A stretch of 64,000 nucleotides of DNA from CAVYGN01 sp963796325 (GCA_963796325.1 CAWCLF010000001.1:1922001-1986000), one strand, 5' to 3'. Positions 53,138 to 62,585 are shown, numbered from the stretch's first letter. A program made the numbers and translations. The notes: a model not told the origin generated them from the sequence alone.

Positions 53138-53583
53138 AGGCTCTTCCCCCCTGATTCTTTCGATGTCAGAAGTCTTTTCAGGACATTCAAACCGTTCATA
53201 ATTGCATCTATTTCTTCAGGCGTTCCTTTTTTAATAATTTTTTCAATATTTTTATTGGCTTTACTTCTGTAATCCTGGTGGAATTCGTCGAATTTCGATG
53301 ACAGGCTTGCATAAACCACCCTTCTGTCCTCTTTACTTCTTGAGCGTTCGACTATTTTATGTTTTTCCAGCCTGTCGATAATCCCGGACAGTGTGCTGTT
53401 CGTAAAACCGAGCGACCTGCTCAGTTCATTTATTTTCATTTTTCCCGATCCGTTCAGGATGCCTACAACCATGGCCTGCGAAGATGTTAATCCGCTTTTC
53501 CCGCATGCCTTTATCATATTCTTTTTAAGAATATGAATAATTTCCTTTAAAAGCTTTAACACCTCTATGCTTTTATCATTCAT
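53134..53583 (-). CDS. MarR-family transcriptional regulator
   Basis: 149 residues. The winged helix region has GLTSSQAMVVGILNGSGKMK, INELSRSLGFTNSTLSGIID and the wing KIVERSRSKEDRRVVYASLS. N- and C-terminal helices form the dimer interface. It is the first gene of the exporter operon and lies 45 bases from a perfect 20-bp palindrome, so autorepression is likely. Confidence 0.95.
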   Translation of the reverse strand: MNDKSIEVLKLLKEIIHILKKNMIKACGKSGLTSSQAMVVGILNGSGKMKINELSRSLGFTNSTLSGIIDRLEKHKIVERSRSKEDRRVVYASLSSKFDEFHQDYRSKANKNIEKIIKKGTPEEIDAIMNGLNVLKRLLTSKESGGKSL

Positions 53584-53627
53584 TATCGCCCGCCTGCCGT
53601 TTTTTCAGACCGTTATTTTCTACACTA

Positions 53628-53676
53628 ATATTTCGTATACGAAATATATTTTAGAATAAATAACGAAGAATCGCAA
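53628..53676 (-). promoter_or_regulatory. Promoter and palindromic MarR operator
   Basis: ATATTTCGTATACGAAATAT (53628-53647) is a perfect 20-bp palindrome. On the reverse strand TTGCGA (53671-53676), a 17-base spacer and TAAAAT (53648-53653) abut it, so the palindrome covers the expected transcription start. This is the standard geometry for repression by a MarR-family protein, and the marR gene is the first gene downstream. The remaining bases to 53787 hold nothing recognised. Confidence 0.82.
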
Positions 53677-53787
53677 ATTTTTTATTTTACTTTCTTTTTA
53701 GAAAAGAAACGAAAGAAAATTACAAGATCGATTATAAGTCAGTTTACTGAGTGAGACTTGATTTTTTAGAGAAGGTATTGCGGAAAG

Positions 53788-54636
53788 CTATTTTTTCCGG
53801 CCGGCTTCTTTTTTCAATCTCTTGGTTTCCTCTTCCTTTTTCCTGATATCGAGCTCCAGTTTGTCCTTCCATTTTTCAATTGTTTTTTTAGCTTCCTGGG
53901 CCTGAATCTGTTCGTTCAATATTATGTAAATCCTGACCAGGAGGTTGAGGAATTCTATGCCCTTGTTCATATCGGAAACATCCATTGTGGACAGCTCGTA
54001 CTTGGTCCTGTATTTCTGGGCGGCGCTTTCTATCAATCTTTTGGATATCTGAAAAAGTTCGTTGATTTCCGAATAGAACGGAGCCGAGGGATCGTAAATC
54101 TGCTGAGCGAAAACCTTGAAATTGATCAGATTTTTTGTCAATGCAGCCAGTTTTCCGTACATTTCCACAAATGTCCACTTCCATTTGGATGTTTCCCCTT
54201 CCGACAGCTGTATAAGGGCTATAGTATATTCGATCTTTTTGAATAGATTCAATAGCCTCTTCGGGTTAAGGAGAGTAAGCTGTGCAAGAATATCGGCATT
54301 ATCGGTCAGAGATGAATCCACTACGGTCCCCACTATCGTTTCGAGCATTTTTATCGCCTGGTATATGTTCTTCCTTGCATTCGTCAGGTAAAGATCATTT
54401 TTTATGTCCATTATCTGAAGGCTGTATTCATTCATCTTGCCGTAGATTTTCACCGTATCGAGGTAATTGTTGCTTGCGGCTACTCTTTTATAAAACGAAA
54501 CAATTTCCTTGTCCCTTAAACCTTCGCGCTCGTATTTCTGGGCTTTTTTCTGAATGATTTCTACATTTTCCCTGAGATTTTTTACAGTAATGTTGTATGC
54601 TTCCTTTTTTTCCTTAGGAATCTGTTTAAGCGGCAC
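53788..54636 (-). CDS. Uncharacterised helical protein with C-terminal coiled coil
   Basis: 282 residues with a GTG start at 54636 (AGGAGCGATAAGGAA upstream). I do not recognise the family. It is predicted soluble and helical throughout, with an early Lys/Glu-rich segment (EIIQKKAQKYEREGLRDKEI) and a highly charged C-terminal coil (about 245-282). The middle resembles tetratricopeptide-like helical pairs without a clear motif. It is monocistronic and divergent from the NtrB-like kinase. Confidence 0.8.
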   Translation of the reverse strand: MPLKQIPKEKKEAYNITVKNLRENVEIIQKKAQKYEREGLRDKEIVSFYKRVAASNNYLDTVKIYGKMNEYSLQIMDIKNDLYLTNARKNIYQAIKMLETIVGTVVDSSLTDNADILAQLTLLNPKRLLNLFKKIEYTIALIQLSEGETSKWKWTFVEMYGKLAALTKNLINFKVFAQQIYDPSAPFYSEINELFQISKRLIESAAQKYRTKYELSTMDVSDMNKGIEFLNLLVRIYIILNEQIQAQEAKKTIEKWKDKLELDIRKKEEETKRLKKEAGRKK

Positions 54637-54763
54637 TTCCTTATCGCTCCTTTCTTTTAATAATAATTATTATATTATATAATTTAATAAAATATAATAT
54701 AATATCCGGATGCTATTTTAATGATCGGTAATATTGCCATCGAAATAAAGAGGCTTGACCCCG

Positions 54764-55930
54764 ATGGATAACAGGTTTTTTGAAAAGCTTATCGAAAACA
54801 TCCCGCGTCTCGACGAGTCGAAAATAAAATCGGTAATGGAATCCCTGGAATCGGAAAAGCGCATATACAGGGATGCCCTCGAACAGTCTGATGAAGCCCT
54901 GATTATTATTAATGATAACAGGATAATTTTCATCAATCAGAACGCAAAAAAACTCCTGATAATGCCGATTACTGTCAAAATCCCCTCTTATATAACGGAT
55001 ATAAAAAAAATAGTCGGAAACCAGGCGCTTTTTGAGTTTATTAGCGATTCAATAACAAAAAACGACTTTAAAAACGAATTCTCCGACGACTCGCGGGAAA
55101 CCAGTTATTATAATATTGAAAAAGTCACAATAAATAAAAACGTTATCCTGATCAAATTCCAGGATATTTCGGAGAACAAGCATATTGAAATTCAGCTGAA
55201 GAACCTGGAATCGTTATCTGCTCTTAATACTCTGGCAGCCGGTATTGCGCATGAAATCAAAAATCCCCTTACCGCAATCGACCTCCATACTCAGATACTG
55301 AAAAAAGGCATAAATAAAAATATGATAGAAGTTCCTCCTGAAGTCGTTCAGTATGTAGATATAATCGATGAAGAACAGCGAAGGCTTGCATTGATAGTAA
55401 ATGATTTTCTTACAGCCGCCAGAAAAAGGGATTTAAAGCTGACATTCGACGATATCAATCAATACCTGAAAGATATCCTTTTTCTAATCAAGCCCGAAAT
55501 CGAAAAGAATGAAATTGAATTGATCGAGAAATACGACGATGTTCCTAAAATATTCATCGACAGGGATTACCTGAAACAGGCTGTCATCAATCTTCTGAAA
55601 AATGCCATGGAATCTATGAAGCCTCCCCCCGAAGGCCGGGTCAAGAAAAGCATCCTGACAATAATGACATTCTACGATAAGGCCATGGATTCCGTCGGGA
55701 TTTCAATCATCGACAACGGGCCGGGGATAGACAGTGAAAAAATAAAAAAGATCTTCGAACCCTATTATTCCACCAAGGAATACGGGACAGGCCTGGGCCT
55801 TACTATCGTATATAAAATTATAAAGGAGCATGGGGGTGAAATCAAGGTGCACAGCGTCAAAGGGAAAGGGAGCGATTTTACCATTTATCTCCCGCTCTCC
55901 AAGGGAACAAAACTTATCCAGGGCGAATAA
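54764..55930 (+). CDS. NtrB-like PAS sensor histidine kinase (soluble)
   Basis: 388 residues from ATG at 54764; a TTG three codons earlier lies too close to the AGAGG site. A PAS-like domain (about 20-140, ALIIINDNRIIFINQNAKKL) is followed by a HisKA domain with phospho-acceptor AAGIAHEIKNPLTAIDLHTQ, then an HATPase with VINLLKNAMESMKPPPEG, IIDNGPGIDSE and KEYGTGLGLTIVYKI. No membrane segment. It is the class that phosphorylates NtrC-type regulators, but none with a receiver is in the window; the activator at 19242 has GAF domains instead. Confidence 0.92.
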   Translation: MDNRFFEKLIENIPRLDESKIKSVMESLESEKRIYRDALEQSDEALIIINDNRIIFINQNAKKLLIMPITVKIPSYITDIKKIVGNQALFEFISDSITKNDFKNEFSDDSRETSYYNIEKVTINKNVILIKFQDISENKHIEIQLKNLESLSALNTLAAGIAHEIKNPLTAIDLHTQILKKGINKNMIEVPPEVVQYVDIIDEEQRRLALIVNDFLTAARKRDLKLTFDDINQYLKDILFLIKPEIEKNEIELIEKYDDVPKIFIDRDYLKQAVINLLKNAMESMKPPPEGRVKKSILTIMTFYDKAMDSVGISIIDNGPGIDSEKIKKIFEPYYSTKEYGTGLGLTIVYKIIKEHGGEIKVHSVKGKGSDFTIYLPLSKGTKLIQGE

Positions 55931-55940
55931 ATGCCGATCT

Positions 55941-56735
55941 CTAAGGCCTTCTGAAAAGTCCGGACGTTTTGGGATTGAAGAAATGATCCAGAAGATAACC
56001 TGCCCTGGGATTCCTGAATGAAGCGAAAACATTATTTTTAAAATTCGGAATTTGTAGGGATAATTCCCCTATTATCTTTCTTATACGGTCCCGGCGGAGG
56101 TTCCTTCCGATCATCCGGGCCGGGCAAACTTCCCCGAAGACGGGCAGGGTTTCCTCCCTTGAATATATGAAACTTTCCAGCTGGGTCTTCCTGATATAGC
56201 AGAGCGGCCGTATAAAAGCCATTTTACCTCCGAAAATATCCAGGCGCGGAAGCATCGAAGACAGCTCCCTCATATAGAAAATATTCATGAGGCTGGTTTC
56301 AACTATATCATCGAGATGATGCCCCAGGGCTATCCTGTTAGAGCCCGTTTTCGAGGCGTAACGGATCAATTCGGTCCTCCTCTTTTTAGAGCAGATAAAA
56401 CAGGTGTCCCTTTTCAGGGTTTTACCGCCTGTAAGGGTTTTTACAGCCTTTATCCCGATCACAGTCATGCTTAAACCTGTCTTTTCCATTACGCATTTCG
56501 AGAGTTTTTCGATCTTTGAGTTGTAATCGTTATTTTCCCTGTTATAATTGTCGACAAAAACAGGCAGGAGTTCGTATTTTACAGGAATCCTGGCAAGGCG
56601 CCCATGTAGAAGCAGCAGCAGGGCCAGGCTGTCCATTCCGCCTGAAAGTCCGACGACGACCCTGTCTCCGCTATTGATCATATCGTAATCGTTCAGGGCA
56701 AGCCCCATGATTTTAGAAAGATTCTTCTCGGTCAA
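55941..56735 (-). CDS. TtcA-like tRNA thiolation protein (PP-loop ATPase)
   Basis: 264 residues with a TTG start at 56735, six bases after GAGG; the nearest ATG would remove conserved sequence start. The PP-loop is VVGLSGGMDSLALLLLL, the paired cysteines CFIC, then NRIALGHHLDDIVETSLMNI, and a third cysteine in EVCPARMIGRNLRRDRI. This is the TtcA/TtuA pattern, in which an iron-sulphur cluster assists sulphur transfer to tRNA. The exact target base is not decided. The end converges with the kinase gene. Confidence 0.85.
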   Translation of the reverse strand: MTEKNLSKIMGLALNDYDMINSGDRVVVGLSGGMDSLALLLLLHGRLARIPVKYELLPVFVDNYNRENNDYNSKIEKLSKCVMEKTGLSMTVIGIKAVKTLTGGKTLKRDTCFICSKKRRTELIRYASKTGSNRIALGHHLDDIVETSLMNIFYMRELSSMLPRLDIFGGKMAFIRPLCYIRKTQLESFIYSREETLPVFGEVCPARMIGRNLRRDRIRKIIGELSLQIPNFKNNVFASFRNPRAGYLLDHFFNPKTSGLFRRP

Positions 56736-56835
56736 GAAACGCCTCGCTTTTCAGCGGTATATTCTAACGAATAGTTTGAAATTATTCACTTTTTAAATTA
56801 TTATTAAATTTCCAATGAGTTCAAAGGAGATTTGC

Positions 56836-57501
56836 TTGAAGGAATTCGACAGGCTGTTCGAAATTGTAAAAACTCTTCGAGGTGAAAACGGGTGTCCATG
56901 GGACAGGGAGCAGACGCCGGAATCGATGACCGGCGATCTCCTGGAGGAAACGTATGAAACCGTCGAAGCGATAGAAGATGATAAAAGGGACGATATCCGC
57001 GAAGAGCTTGGCGACATGTTCTTCCTGGCGGTTTTTATCACCTGGCTTTACAGTGAGAAAGGGCTTTTCACGATACAGGACGTCCTGAATGACGTAGCCG
57101 AAAAGCTTGTCAGGCGTCATCCGCATGTCTTCGGCGCCCTCGATGAAAAAAATATCGATAAAATTCTTGTCAATTGGGAATCAATAAAATCTTCGGAAGC
57201 AAAGAATTCCAGCCGGAAATCTGTTTTCGACGGCATTCCTAAACGTTTGCCGGAAATACAGAAATTTTACAAAATACTTGAGAAAGCGAGGCGGGCCGGT
57301 CTTGAAGCTGATAAAGTGACTGAAAACGACCTCCTGGATTCTATGAAAGAATTCCTTAAGAACAGGGAAAATGCCTCTTTATCGAATTTCCTTGAAAAAT
57401 TCCTTACTTTTACATATCTTGAAAAGAAGAGCCTCCTGCCCATGATCAGGACTATCGGCAGGAAAAAAATCAATTCATATAATAATTCAATAAAACATTA
57501 A
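56836..57501 (+). CDS. mazG: MazG nucleoside triphosphate pyrophosphohydrolase
   Basis: 221 residues from TTG at 56836. The start is chosen because AAGGAG lies six bases upstream; the in-frame ATG at 56815 has no site and adds residues outside the family. Motifs include LRGENGCPWDREQTPES, LLEETYETVEAIEDD, REELGDMFFLAVFI and KLVRRHPHVFG. MazG removes pyrophosphate from nucleoside triphosphates and modulates stress responses. The second MazG half is shorter than in the enteric protein. Confidence 0.9.
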   Translation: MKEFDRLFEIVKTLRGENGCPWDREQTPESMTGDLLEETYETVEAIEDDKRDDIREELGDMFFLAVFITWLYSEKGLFTIQDVLNDVAEKLVRRHPHVFGALDEKNIDKILVNWESIKSSEAKNSSRKSVFDGIPKRLPEIQKFYKILEKARRAGLEADKVTENDLLDSMKEFLKNRENASLSNFLEKFLTFTYLEKKSLLPMIRTIGRKKINSYNNSIKH

Positions 57502-57615
57502 GTAAATTAACCTAAATATCGATATTATATATATAATTAAAAAGATGCCTTTCCCGGTATGATCAACCTGGAAAACATGGATGGGGCATCAAATTAAATT
57601 CCAAGGAGGGAATTT

Positions 57616-57906
57616 ATGATCATTAACGGATTGAGCCCTGGTGTAGCTTATGCCGATCCTGCAGCTACAAGCCTGGAAAAAGAAGAACTTGAGCAGGACA
57701 TCAACATCGAAAAACGTGAGCTTGAGAAAACCGCTTCTCCCGAAAAACCTAAAGATGAAGACAGGAAAAGCCCTGCAAATGAAATGAACGATTATTACTT
57801 AAAGGAACTTTTATTCCTCATGAGTTCAAAGGGTAATTCTGCCACGATCGAGAAGCTTGCCCAGCTCTTGAAAAAGGAAAGAGAAACACTTACCAGGATC
57901 AAATAG
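57616..57906 (+). CDS. Small uncharacterised protein
   Basis: 96 residues. I do not recognise it. The ATG has a very strong AAGGAGGGA site and a clean terminator follows, so it is clearly expressed. A short apolar start (MIINGLSPGVAYADP) is followed by a Glu/Lys-rich, probably disordered middle and a helical C-terminus NDYYLKELLFLMSSKGNSAT. Monocistronic. Confidence 0.8.
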   Translation: MIINGLSPGVAYADPAATSLEKEELEQDINIEKRELEKTASPEKPKDEDRKSPANEMNDYYLKELLFLMSSKGNSATIEKLAQLLKKERETLTRIK

Positions 57907-57931
57907 CGGAACAGACTCGGTTTGTTCCGCT
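57905..57931 (+). terminator. Hairpin terminator after the 96-residue gene
   Basis: AGCGGAACA (57905-57913) and TGTTCCGCT (57923-57931) form a nine-base-pair stem with a nine-base loop, starting within the stop codon and followed by a short TT-rich end. The T run is weak but the stem is strong. Confidence 0.75.
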
Positions 57932-57991
57932 TTCCCATGCCGGGCAGCTGATCCGGCGCCTTTCTTTATCAGCATTGTCCTATTCTCCTGT

Positions 57992-58020
57992 TTGAAATAA
58001 TTTCTTACCGGTGCTATTAT
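57992..58020 (+). promoter_or_regulatory. Candidate promoter of the phenylacetate-CoA ligase gene
   Basis: TTGAAA (57992-57997), 17 bases, TATTAT (58015-58020), about 68 bases before the ATG. Both hexamers are close to consensus. No obvious operator was seen in the leader. Confidence 0.55.
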
Positions 58021-58088
58021 ATTTATCTGTTAAGATACTAATTTTTCATATGTTTTTGGTCCTCCCTGTGAATTATCGGAGTTGACAA

Positions 58089-59396
58089 ATGCCTATATGG
58101 AATCCTCAAATAGAATGCATGCCCAGAGAACAATTAAAAGAGCTTCAACTGTCGAAACTGAAAAAACTTGCCAATTATGTTTACGAGTCCGTCCCGTATT
58201 ACAGGAAAAAGTTCGATTCGATGAATCTTAAGCCTGATTCCATAAGGAAGCTGGACGACATAAAATCGCTCCCCTTTACAACTAAGGACGATCTCCGGGA
58301 CAACTACCCTTTCAAATTATTTGCAAGGCCCATGCGCGATATCGTAAGGATCCATGCCTCCAGCGGGACGACCGGCAGGCCCACTGTAGTAGGTTACACG
58401 AAAAACGACCTTGAACTCTGGAGCGAAATGACAGCCAGGATAGCGTCTGCAGGAGGAGTTACCCGCGACGACATAGCTCAGATCTCATTCGGCTACGGAC
58501 TTTTTACAGGAGGATTCGGGCACCATTATGGACTTGAAAAAATAGGCGCGACAGTCATTCCAGCCTCCAGCGGCAATACTGAACGCCAGGTCAGTCTAAT
58601 GAAGGATTTCGGGACTACCGTCCTTATATGCACTCCCTCTTATGCGCTGCACATTGCAGATGTGATGGAAGAAACCGGCATCGATCCCGCAAAGGACCTG
58701 AAATTAAAATACGGCTTATTCGGCGCGGAACCATGGAGCGAATCTATAAGAAGGGATATTGAAAGGAAGCTCAAAATAGAAGCGACTGACAATTACGGTC
58801 TGTCGGAACTAATCGGGCCCGGAGTTTCAGGGGAATGCCTTGAAAAAAGCGGTATGCATATAAATGAAGATTCGTTTCTGGTCGAGGTCATAGATCCGGT
58901 TTCCCTTGAAAGAGTCGATGACGGCAGTAAGGGAGAACTGGTCATAACTCCGCTCGATAAAGAAGCCCTCCCGCTTTTACGCTACAGGACAAAAGACCTT
59001 TCAATCGTAAATGAAGAACCCTGCAGATGCACGAGAACATCGGCCCGTATTATGAAGATCATGGGAAGGACGGACGATATGCTTATCGTCCGCGGAGTCA
59101 ATATTTTCCCGTCTCAGATTGAAGATGTCCTGCTCGATATCGAGGGGATCGCTCCGCATTACCAGATCATCGTAGACAGAAAAAAGAGCATGGATGTTCT
59201 CGAAATACATGTGGAAGTCACCGATGCCCTGTTTTTTGATGAAATGAAAAGAATAGTCGAAATGGAAACATCCATCGTGGACAGGCTCTATGCAATCCTC
59301 GGCATCAAGGCAAAACTCAAGCTTGTAGAACCCGGGACTATCGAAAGGAGCATGGGTAAAGCCAGGAGAATCATAGATAAAAGGGAAATTTACTGA
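58089..59396 (+). CDS. paaK: Phenylacetate-CoA ligase
   Basis: 435 residues, normal for PaaK. Motifs: the AMP-binding P-loop HASSGTTGRPTVVGYTKNDL, QISFGYGLFTGGFGHHYGLE, YGLFGAEPWSESIRRDIERK, YGLSELIGPGVSGEC and LRYRTKDLSIV, then the C-terminal GRTDDMLIVRGVNIFPSQIE. It activates phenylacetate or a related aryl acid to its CoA thioester. No other phenylacetate catabolic gene is here. In anaerobes it is often paired with indolepyruvate oxidoreductase, which is not in the window. Confidence 0.95.
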   Translation: MPIWNPQIECMPREQLKELQLSKLKKLANYVYESVPYYRKKFDSMNLKPDSIRKLDDIKSLPFTTKDDLRDNYPFKLFARPMRDIVRIHASSGTTGRPTVVGYTKNDLELWSEMTARIASAGGVTRDDIAQISFGYGLFTGGFGHHYGLEKIGATVIPASSGNTERQVSLMKDFGTTVLICTPSYALHIADVMEETGIDPAKDLKLKYGLFGAEPWSESIRRDIERKLKIEATDNYGLSELIGPGVSGECLEKSGMHINEDSFLVEVIDPVSLERVDDGSKGELVITPLDKEALPLLRYRTKDLSIVNEEPCRCTRTSARIMKIMGRTDDMLIVRGVNIFPSQIEDVLLDIEGIAPHYQIIVDRKKSMDVLEIHVEVTDALFFDEMKRIVEMETSIVDRLYAILGIKAKLKLVEPGTIERSMGKARRIIDKREIY

Positions 59397-59433
59397 CGGC
59401 CGCTTCCGGGAAAGCGCCTGGAGGCCGGCGATA

Positions 59434-60201
59434 TTAATCGAAATCGACGCTAAGTCCGTCATAGGCAAAGCTGAATCCGGGCGGCAGGGTCTTCGAGTCC
59501 CTTTCATGCATGAAATTGTGCGTAAGGTGTATAAAAAATGTTTTTTCGGGACGTATAATGCCGGAAAGGCCGATCGCCTCGGAAAGGCTGAAATGGGTCG
59601 GATGAGGTTCCCTCCTGAGCGCATTGACAATAAGCACTTTAACGCCGGCAAGTTTTTTAATGCTGTTCAGGGATAAAAAACTCGCATCGGTAAGATAAGC
59701 CAGTTTATTTATCCTGTATCCGAGAATAGGTATCCTGCCGTGCAATATCTTGATAGGTTTTATCACCTGCCCGTTTATCGAAAAATCGCCGTCCACCCTT
59801 ATTAAATTAAGCTGCGGTTTTCCCCCTCCCTCCTGTGTTTTCCTGAAAACATATCCGAATCTTCTTTTGATTTCAGCAAGAGCAAAACCGTTGCCGTATA
59901 TATCTACATGCTTTTTCATTATAAAATTATACTGCCTCAGTTCGTCAATGCCTCCTATGTGGTCCTGATGGGAATGGGTTACCAGTATTCCGTCTATCCA
60001 GTCGATCCCGTATTTTAATGCCTGAAACCTGAAATCCGGACCCACATCTATAAGTATCTTCAAATTATTTCCTGTTTGAATGAAAGCGCTGGACCTTAGC
60101 CTGTTGTCCCTCTTATCAGCCGATTTGCATACCTCGCAGGAACACCCCGGAACAGGCACTCCGCTTGATGTTCCTGTACCGAGGAAAGTAATTTTTGACA
60201 C
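59434..60201 (-). CDS. Metallo-beta-lactamase-fold hydrolase (PhnP/YycJ-like)
   Basis: 255 residues with a GTG start at 60201 overlapping the rarA stop; GAAGGA lies upstream. The start KITFLGTGTSSGVPVPGCSC, the zinc site VTHSHQDHIGGIDELRQYN, then the later ligands in LTDASFLSL and FFIHLTHNFMHE. The early cysteine trio (CSCEVC) fits the PhnP-like subgroup, which cleaves cyclic phosphodiesters. Role unassigned. Confidence 0.88.
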   Translation of the reverse strand: MSKITFLGTGTSSGVPVPGCSCEVCKSADKRDNRLRSSAFIQTGNNLKILIDVGPDFRFQALKYGIDWIDGILVTHSHQDHIGGIDELRQYNFIMKKHVDIYGNGFALAEIKRRFGYVFRKTQEGGGKPQLNLIRVDGDFSINGQVIKPIKILHGRIPILGYRINKLAYLTDASFLSLNSIKKLAGVKVLIVNALRREPHPTHFSLSEAIGLSGIIRPEKTFFIHLTHNFMHERDSKTLPPGFSFAYDGLSVDFD

Positions 60202-61493
60202 TAATCCTTCTCCTCTTTCATGTTTCCCGATTTCAGCCTGGCAATCCAGTCCTTTATCTTTTTCTCGAAACCCAGGGACCCGGGTTCATAATAAGACACA
60301 TCTTTTTCAGTGTATTTCTGGTCAATATAATGATTGTCATAATCGTGAGGATATTTATAACCGATTCCCCTGCCAAGGTCGGTAGCGCCTTTGAAACTCG
60401 AACTTTTAAGATATGCGGGAATATTCATGACATTGCCGTTTTTTATATCGGCCGCCGCGTTTTCAAGAGCCATGTAAGCGGTATTGCTCTTGGGAACGCC
60501 TGCAAGCAGGGCTGTTGTAAAAGCCAGAAGGATTCTCCCTTCGGGCATTCCGATTTTTTCTATCCCTTCATAACAGCTTACGGCTGCCGCGAGTCCTTCG
60601 GGATATGCAAGCCCTATATCCTCGGACGATAGGATTATCAATCTCCTTGCAATGAACAGAGGGTCTTCCCCCCCTTCAAGCATCAGGGCCAGGTAATATA
60701 TTGCAGCATCGACATCGCTGCCCCTGACTGATTTTATAAATGCCGAAATAGCGTCATAATGCCCTTCCTTATCGGAATATCCTGTATCCCCGGACTGCAT
60801 TATTTCAAGTATCGATTGCTTCGTCACGGTTATCTTTTTTTCATTAAGATGGGCAAAAACAGCCATTTCAACGATATTGAGGATTTTCCTCCCGTCTCCG
60901 GAAACGTCGATCAGAAATTCACGTGCGCCTTTTTCAAATCCGATTTCGATTTTAGACAGCACTGTGTCGTACTTAAGGGCGTTATCGAGCATCACGGCAA
61001 GCTCTTCCCCCGTATGTTTTTTGAATTCATATATGAAAAGCCTCGATCTTAAAGCCGGCTGCATTACAAAATAAGGATTTTCAGTTGTAGCCCCGATAAC
61101 GGAAATCTCACCGTTTTCAAGGGAAGTAAGGAACGCGTCCTGTTTTGGCTTTATCAGCCTGTGGATTTCATCTATAAAAACTATTGTTTTTATCCCGGCC
61201 TTTGCGGCTTCTTCCGCCGCAGACAATATCCTGCGTATTTCATCTGAATCGAGCGTGACGGCGTTCGTTCTTATAAAGGAGGATTTTAATTCGTTCGCTA
61301 TTATTTCGGCAAGGCTTGTTTTGCCGGTTGCAGGCGGCCCGTAAAATATCATTGAATATATTGTCTTATTTTCGATCATTGCCCTGACAGGCATGCCGGG
61401 ACCTGTAAGATGCGGCTGACCGATAAATTCCTTGAGGGTTTTGGGCATCATCCGCTTGGAAAGCGGCAGCACGTTATTCCGGAAAAGTTCCAT
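60201..61493 (-). CDS. rarA: Replication-associated recombination protein A (RarA/MgsA)
   Basis: 430 residues. AAA+ motifs: MPKTLKEFIGQPHLTGPGMP, Walker A FYGPPATGKTSLAEIIA, Walker B IKTIVFIDEIHRLIKPKQDA, sensor 1 VIGATTENPYFVMQPALRSR. The C-terminal tetramerisation part has SSEDIGLAYPEG and ENAAADIKNGNVMNIPAYLK. It helps restart stalled replication forks. It lies three bases after carA and is translationally coupled to the downstream hydrolase. Confidence 0.95.
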   Translation of the reverse strand: MELFRNNVLPLSKRMMPKTLKEFIGQPHLTGPGMPVRAMIENKTIYSMIFYGPPATGKTSLAEIIANELKSSFIRTNAVTLDSDEIRRILSAAEEAAKAGIKTIVFIDEIHRLIKPKQDAFLTSLENGEISVIGATTENPYFVMQPALRSRLFIYEFKKHTGEELAVMLDNALKYDTVLSKIEIGFEKGAREFLIDVSGDGRKILNIVEMAVFAHLNEKKITVTKQSILEIMQSGDTGYSDKEGHYDAISAFIKSVRGSDVDAAIYYLALMLEGGEDPLFIARRLIILSSEDIGLAYPEGLAAAVSCYEGIEKIGMPEGRILLAFTTALLAGVPKSNTAYMALENAAADIKNGNVMNIPAYLKSSSFKGATDLGRGIGYKYPHDYDNHYIDQKYTEKDVSYYEPGSLGFEKKIKDWIARLKSGNMKEEKD

Positions 61494-61496
61494 AAA

Positions 61497-62585
61497 TCAC
61501 CCCCTGGAACCCCCCATTATACCTATGAATTCATTAAAAAGATAACGGGAATCATGCGGACCCGGGGACGCCTCCGGATGATATTGTACTGAAAAAGCTT
61601 TATATTTTTTCAATTTCATTCCCTCGATGGTATTATCGTTAAGGTTGATATGAGTGACCTCGAGATCGGAAGGTATGGAATCCTCGACAATTGAAAATCC
61701 ATGGTTCTGCGACGTTATTTCGACATTACCTGTAGACAGGTTCTTAACGGGCTGATTTGCTCCCCTGTGGCCGAACTTAAGCTTGTAAATGCCTGCTCCG
61801 CATGCAAGTCCCAGGAGCTGATGCCCAAGGCAGATCCCGAAAAGAGGAACTTTTCCCAGTAAAGCTTTCACGGTCTCTATAGTATACCTGACCTCTCTTG
61901 GATCGCCCGGTCCGTTGGCAAGGAAAACACCGTCCGGTTTTAGTCCCAGGATCTCTTCGGCGCTGTAAACCGCCGGTACAAGGGTTATATTGACTCCCAG
62001 CGATTCAAATATCCTCATGATATTATATTTTACTCCCGTCTCCACAGCCACGACATGGGGGGAACCATTTTTAAATTCCTTCCAGCGGCGGGGTTTGTCG
62101 ATCGTCACCCGGGGCACAAGGTCGAGACCCGACATATCCGGAACATCGTTTAATTTTTTCTCCAAACTTTTAATATCGAAATCTACTGCCGAAAGTATCC
62201 CGTTCATTGCTCCGGTGATTCGTATTATCCGTGTTAATTTTCTTGTGTCGATGCCTTCGATACCTACTATGGAATTACTTTCAAGGTAATCCGAAAGGTT
62301 TCCGCTGCTCGTCCAGTTCGAATCGATTTTCGAAGCTTCCCTGACAACCAGTCCGGCAGCCTGAATTGAGCCGGATTCGGTGTTTTCGTTATTGATCCCG
62401 TAATTACCGATAAGAGGATAGGTCATTGTTATTATCTGGCCTTTGTAGGAAGGATCGGTCAGGATTTCCTGATACCCCGTCATTGCAGTATTGAATACTA
62501 CTTCGCCCGATGTCTCTCCCCTGCAGCCGAAGTTCCTCCCCTGGAATATTTCACCGTTTTTCAGCAGAAGGACAGCTTTACCCAT
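61497..62585 (-). CDS. carA: Carbamoyl-phosphate synthase small subunit
   Basis: 362 residues. N-terminal domain with VVFNTAMTGYQEILTDPSYK and GIEGIDTRKLTRIIR. The C-terminal class I glutamine amidotransferase has nucleophile FGICLGHQLLGLACG and the His/Glu pair VQYHPEASPGPHDS. It supplies ammonia for carbamoyl phosphate, feeding pyrimidine and arginine synthesis. carB is not in the window. Together with purF upstream it links glutamine use to nucleotides. Confidence 0.97.
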   Translation of the reverse strand: MGKAVLLLKNGEIFQGRNFGCRGETSGEVVFNTAMTGYQEILTDPSYKGQIITMTYPLIGNYGINNENTESGSIQAAGLVVREASKIDSNWTSSGNLSDYLESNSIVGIEGIDTRKLTRIIRITGAMNGILSAVDFDIKSLEKKLNDVPDMSGLDLVPRVTIDKPRRWKEFKNGSPHVVAVETGVKYNIMRIFESLGVNITLVPAVYSAEEILGLKPDGVFLANGPGDPREVRYTIETVKALLGKVPLFGICLGHQLLGLACGAGIYKLKFGHRGANQPVKNLSTGNVEITSQNHGFSIVEDSIPSDLEVTHINLNDNTIEGMKLKKYKAFSVQYHPEASPGPHDSRYLFNEFIGIMGGSRG

